A stretch of DNA of 64,000 bases, from assembly GCA_016802295.1 (NCBI GenBank), contig JAESIW010000115.1, positions 746,527 through 810,526 of the forward strand, written 5' to 3'. Numbering within the stretch: the stretch's first letter is position 1; the number at the start of each line of letters is the position of its first letter. The stretch is from Brachionus rotundiformis. Its lineage: Eukaryota; Rotifera; Eurotatoria; Ploima; Brachionidae. Positions 61,201 through 64,000 of the stretch are shown here, one piece after another. The translations under genes were made by a program, and so were the position numbers. The notes beneath the pieces were generated by a model. That model was given only the letters and a program-made list of their open reading frames with translations, made no database searches and was not told where the DNA came from.

Positions 61201-64000
61201 TAAGATGATCTCTTTGAATCGAAATGATATTTTGGATTGATCGTTAACTTCAAGATGACTTATCTTGATTTTGACTTAACGATTTTGTACAACACTAATT
61301 TAGATTTAAATATATACCAAGCTTAAATATAAATTTTTATTAATCCAAAAAAAATTTTTTTTGTTTTTAAGATATATCAAAGCTCAAAACTTTTGTACCT
61401 GAAAACAGTTTCCTACGAGTTTTTTTTTTATCATTTCTTATTATTCTCTGTACCAACTTACCTTATCAAGTTCATTTAAGTAATTGGAGAATTTTATAAC
61501 ATCACTGTGTTGCCTGATAGTTTTAGTTTAATATTTCTAAGCCTTTATACATAGTTCAAATCACCAGATCCACCTTTTCAAGTTGCTCTTCTTTGTACCT
61601 TGTAAAGTTAATCTATATTTTATGGTTTAACTTCAAGGAAAAAAATTTGAAAAGCTTGATATTAATTAATTTCTTCCGATTTCTCTTCTTCACTTAAAAT
61701 TATCCAGTCAAAAGAAAGATAATTTAAATAGTTAAAATTTAATACATAGTGTTTCCACATTCTCATATCACAAATTACACAATTTAAAAATAATTAGCTA
61801 AATTTAAATTTAATTTTGGTAATTTTAATCTTTTTTAAATGACTTAAAAAATTCAATTAAAGGTATTTGACTGGTTGACTCAGTCAAGCATAGACACTTT
61901 TACCGATAGTGCTCTAATTGAAACCAGATCAAGTCTACTATTTAAATCAGAGATAAAAAAAAAAGATTCAGATGAAAAAGAACTACTTAAACTTAGACGA
62001 AGGTTTCTAAAAGACAAGACAGACACTCAAAACAAATTTTTTGCCAGAAAACAGATTGAAAAAAAGAATAGAGACGAAGACTTAAGGAAGCAATTAAGAG
62101 CCAAAAGAGAGAGTCATGTGGAAAAATATCGAAATTACAGAATTGGTGATTTTCCAGATATTCAAATAAAACATTCGGAATTAATTGCTCCAATGCAAGC
62201 TCTGGCTCAAAAAGATTCTCAAATAGCTATGGTTTTGTTCGAGTCAATATTTGTTTCTATTCTATCTGAAATTTCCTATCTAAAAGATGAACAAGACAGC
62301 AACAAAATCCTAAAAGAGTTGACCAAGCATTTAAATGAAATGCTAGCAAACTCAGAGTCTTTTAATTCAAATTTTATTGCTTGTATGTTGGAGATATGCA
62401 TCAGAAATCCAAAGTTAATAAAGTTAGATCCAACCTTGGTCACTTCAGCTTGTCTTAATAGTTTTAGGCAATCATTGGGTATCATTCTTTTAGAAGAGTA
62501 TATAATAAATTATGAAGAAGAGCTAGAAGCGCCCTTGGAAAAAAGAATGAAATTAAATCCCAAAGATTCTGGGGCCAATATTTCCATTTTATGGATAGAG
62601 TTAGCTAAATTGTACCGCTCAATGAATGATTATGATAGCATAAAAGGTATATTTTTGGTACAATCAGACTTGGTGTGTGAGTATACCAAAAGAGGCATTG
62701 ACTTCGAGGCTGTCAATGACTACTATACAGCCAAAAAAGAATATCAGACAGCTTTGGAGAGCGATTGGGAGGATAAAGTCAGTCAATCAGAGCAGGATTT
62801 GTGGCTTGAGTCGTTGCTGAAATGCTGTAACGAGTTGACAGATTGGAAGTCTATGTGTGAATGGTCAATGAATGAAGCAAGTTTAGATCAGTTGTTCAAT
62901 GATGCGTATTATGTAGAGAACGTTTTTCCATATGCTTTTAGATCAAAGCTCAAGTTGATTCTACAAGAAGACGAAGAAGAACAAAAAAAACATAAAGATT
63001 TGATAAAATTTATTAATGGTCTTGAAGTAGAGCAAAAGAAATTTTTGGAACAGTCTTTTTGTCAAGAAATGGCTTTAATAAGTATTCACCAAAACGACTT
63101 GAGTGCAGCTAATTACTACGCTCATTTGTCAATTCAAAAATATCTAATGGTAAATACAGATTAAAAATATTCAATTAAAAAAAAAAATTTAATTTAATTT
63201 AATTAGAGAATTTTTTTTTAAGTAATTTATTATAAGCTTTAAAAAATTAAAAATTTAAATCTAAATTAAAGTAATTAATATTCACAAGATAATATTTCAT
63301 TAGAATGAAAGCAGATAAGATCCATTTTGATATAAATTTGCTATAAGATTTTAGGATATTAATACTTGATTGCAAATTTATTATATATCTTGAATTAATT
63401 ATAAACAGATCAATTCAAACTTAGAAAAAAAAAATTAATTTCTTAAATCTTGTGTTCTAGACTTTTCAAAAAATGAAACAAATTTTGTTTCACCCTCTGT
63501 GGAAGTCTGTGCAAAATCTGTGAAAACTAATTTTGATTTATTTTTGATACTTTAAAATATGGTTTAATTTTGTAAACTTCCACAGAGGGTGAAGCAAAAT
63601 TTGTTTCATTTTTAGAACAAGTTTTGGACATTTAGAACACAAGATTTAATTTTTTTTTATTTTTGTATTCGAAGATTGCCAGAAAATTAACTTTTTTAAA
63701 AAGCTAAAAATTGGTCTTCTAAATGCAACATGGTTCAGCATACAAAGTTGTATTTTTACAACTTTCTTGGTTAGCTGCAAATTAGGGAAAAAATTTAATT
63801 CTACTATTTTTAGGCTAAGTGCATTTGTACTGTTCTCTTCCAATTGATACAACTTTTAGTTGTACACCATGTTGCATTTAGAGCACCAGTTTTTAACTTT
63901 TTTTAAAAAATTTATTCAATCAAGTCAAATTTTTGCTAAGCAGCAAGATTTTTTTACCAAACAGTTAACCATATTTAAGATTTGCTCTATTACCTGTGTG
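49263..64000 (+). CDS. PRKDC: DNA-dependent protein kinase catalytic subunit (DNA-PKcs), N-terminal three quarters
   Basis: Exons in consistent phase: 49,263-49,469; 49,515-49,682; 49,732-49,843; 49,894-50,006; 50,066-50,566; 50,620-51,398; 51,445-51,604; 52,024-55,567; 57,443-59,682; 61,863-63,149 (donor at 63,150). They encode about 3,037 residues, and the gene continues past the window, so the FAT and PI3K-like kinase domains are mostly or wholly outside. Matches to the family include KRYAVP-like LNRYAVPKSAL, KGYGAFAGPCR, RQTKINACELLHALV, PLVMQMIHWFT, RDFSASCLKEFLKWSIK and HPNANKRLGACLAWN in the HEAT repeats, then LRATQQ followed by FDWLTQSS and DLLKLRRRF-like ELLKLRRRF. DNA-PKcs binds DNA ends with Ku and drives non-homologous end joining. 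SQ sites near residue 2,028 (YSQTYNSQSS) sit where human Ser2056 autophosphorylation occurs. The human ABCDE cluster region is reduced to a few TQ sites. The last three introns are long and full of repeats. Confidence 0.93.
51605..52023. other. PRKDC intron 7 (419 bp)
   Basis: AT-rich intron without recognised elements; about eight times longer than the upstream introns. Confidence 0.7.
55950..56226. mobile_element. Foldback MITE (277 bp) in PRKDC intron 8
   Basis: Inverted arms beginning TTTCAAAAACAAACAGAAC match almost perfectly over about 100 bp each, including a shared TACTGCAACATACTTTGTTG segment. The left arm has a small extra insertion. No ORF. Confidence 0.9.
56837..57213 (-). pseudogene. 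LINE 3'-end fragment in PRKDC intron 8
   Basis: Minus strand encodes the C-terminal tail of a CR1/jockey-type reverse transcriptase (SLLREHFFTDRVTMPWNALPQ, SVNQFKNRLDKYRRKE, stop near 56,935). It ends in an (ATT)n tail at 56,837-56,860. This is a 5'-truncated insertion, from a different subfamily than the LINE at 12-15 kb. Confidence 0.8.
57221..57283 (+). repeat. Stray copy of a PRKDC exon 9 segment
   Basis: 63 bp closely matching exon 9 at 58,220-58,281 (starts AGCTTTTTTCTAATTC, contains AATACTGAGAACATATTT). It lies right at the 5' edge of the LINE fragment in the same strand sense as the gene. Confidence 0.85.
59683..61862. other. PRKDC intron 9 (2,180 bp)
   Basis: AT-rich. I find no coding exon or clear transposon ends in it. 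Joining 59,682 to 61,863 gives PTQK then VFDWLTQS, matching the family. Confidence 0.75.
63445..63647. mobile_element. Foldback MITE (203 bp) in PRKDC intron 10
   Basis: Inverted ends AAATCTTGTGTTCTA and inner arms around GAAACAAATTTTG and CACCCTCTGTGGAAG are mirrored across the element. No ORF. Confidence 0.85.
63698..63900. mobile_element. Second foldback MITE in PRKDC intron 10
   Basis: Inverted arms share CTAAATGCAACATGGT and AAGTTGTA on both sides. It is a different family from the MITE just upstream, although both have a similar size. Confidence 0.75.

Overview
This window looks like nuclear DNA of an invertebrate animal. It is strongly AT-rich, its genes have very short GT-AG introns (mostly 45-60 bp), and it encodes metazoan-type proteins: an ABCA lipid transporter, DNA-PKcs, two RBBP6-like proteins and a GT92-like glycosyltransferase. 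It also carries a bacterial-type acetyltransferase and many DNA transposons. A monogonont rotifer would fit this mix, but that is an inference from style and content, not proven by the sequence.

Left third (1-25,650) is a graveyard of nested mobile DNA. A hAT-family element has its 5' end at 3,486 and a matching 3' end at 25,647, with the same 8-bp TTTTAAAA flank at both. Inside are a near-identical 1.9-kb direct repeat (3,829-5,727 and 21,878-23,776), two copies of a broken 5-aminolevulinate synthase (ALAS) pseudogene, SWIM-domain and MULE-like relics, a deleted pogo/Tigger element, a small coiled-coil gene made of 63-bp repeats, an elongation factor 2 pseudogene, two Helitron relics, a CR1/jockey-like LINE, and a GC-rich Ty3/gypsy retrotransposon with one recognisable LTR. 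A second pogo-like element near 25 kb encodes a short HTH/RG-rich protein.

Middle (26,000-41,600): a single-exon maltose/galactoside O-acetyltransferase on the minus strand; a full-length five-exon ABCA transporter on the plus strand (27,473-35,524); a SWIM/AT-hook ORF followed by a phased array of GTCA motifs about 22 bp apart; and a GT92-like glycosyltransferase gene whose promoter and N-terminal segment have been copied several times around it.

Right part (41,600-64,000): two RBBP6-like paralogs (DWNN, zinc knuckle, RING-like, RS-rich tail) on the minus strand share short blocks of almost identical DNA, which suggests gene conversion. The second is head-to-head with the DNA-PKcs gene (PRKDC), 153 bp apart, so a shared promoter is likely. 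PRKDC runs from 49,263 past the window end. Ten exons encode about 3,037 residues here, and the kinase domain lies beyond. Its long introns hold foldback MITEs, a LINE tail and a stray copy of part of its own exon 9.
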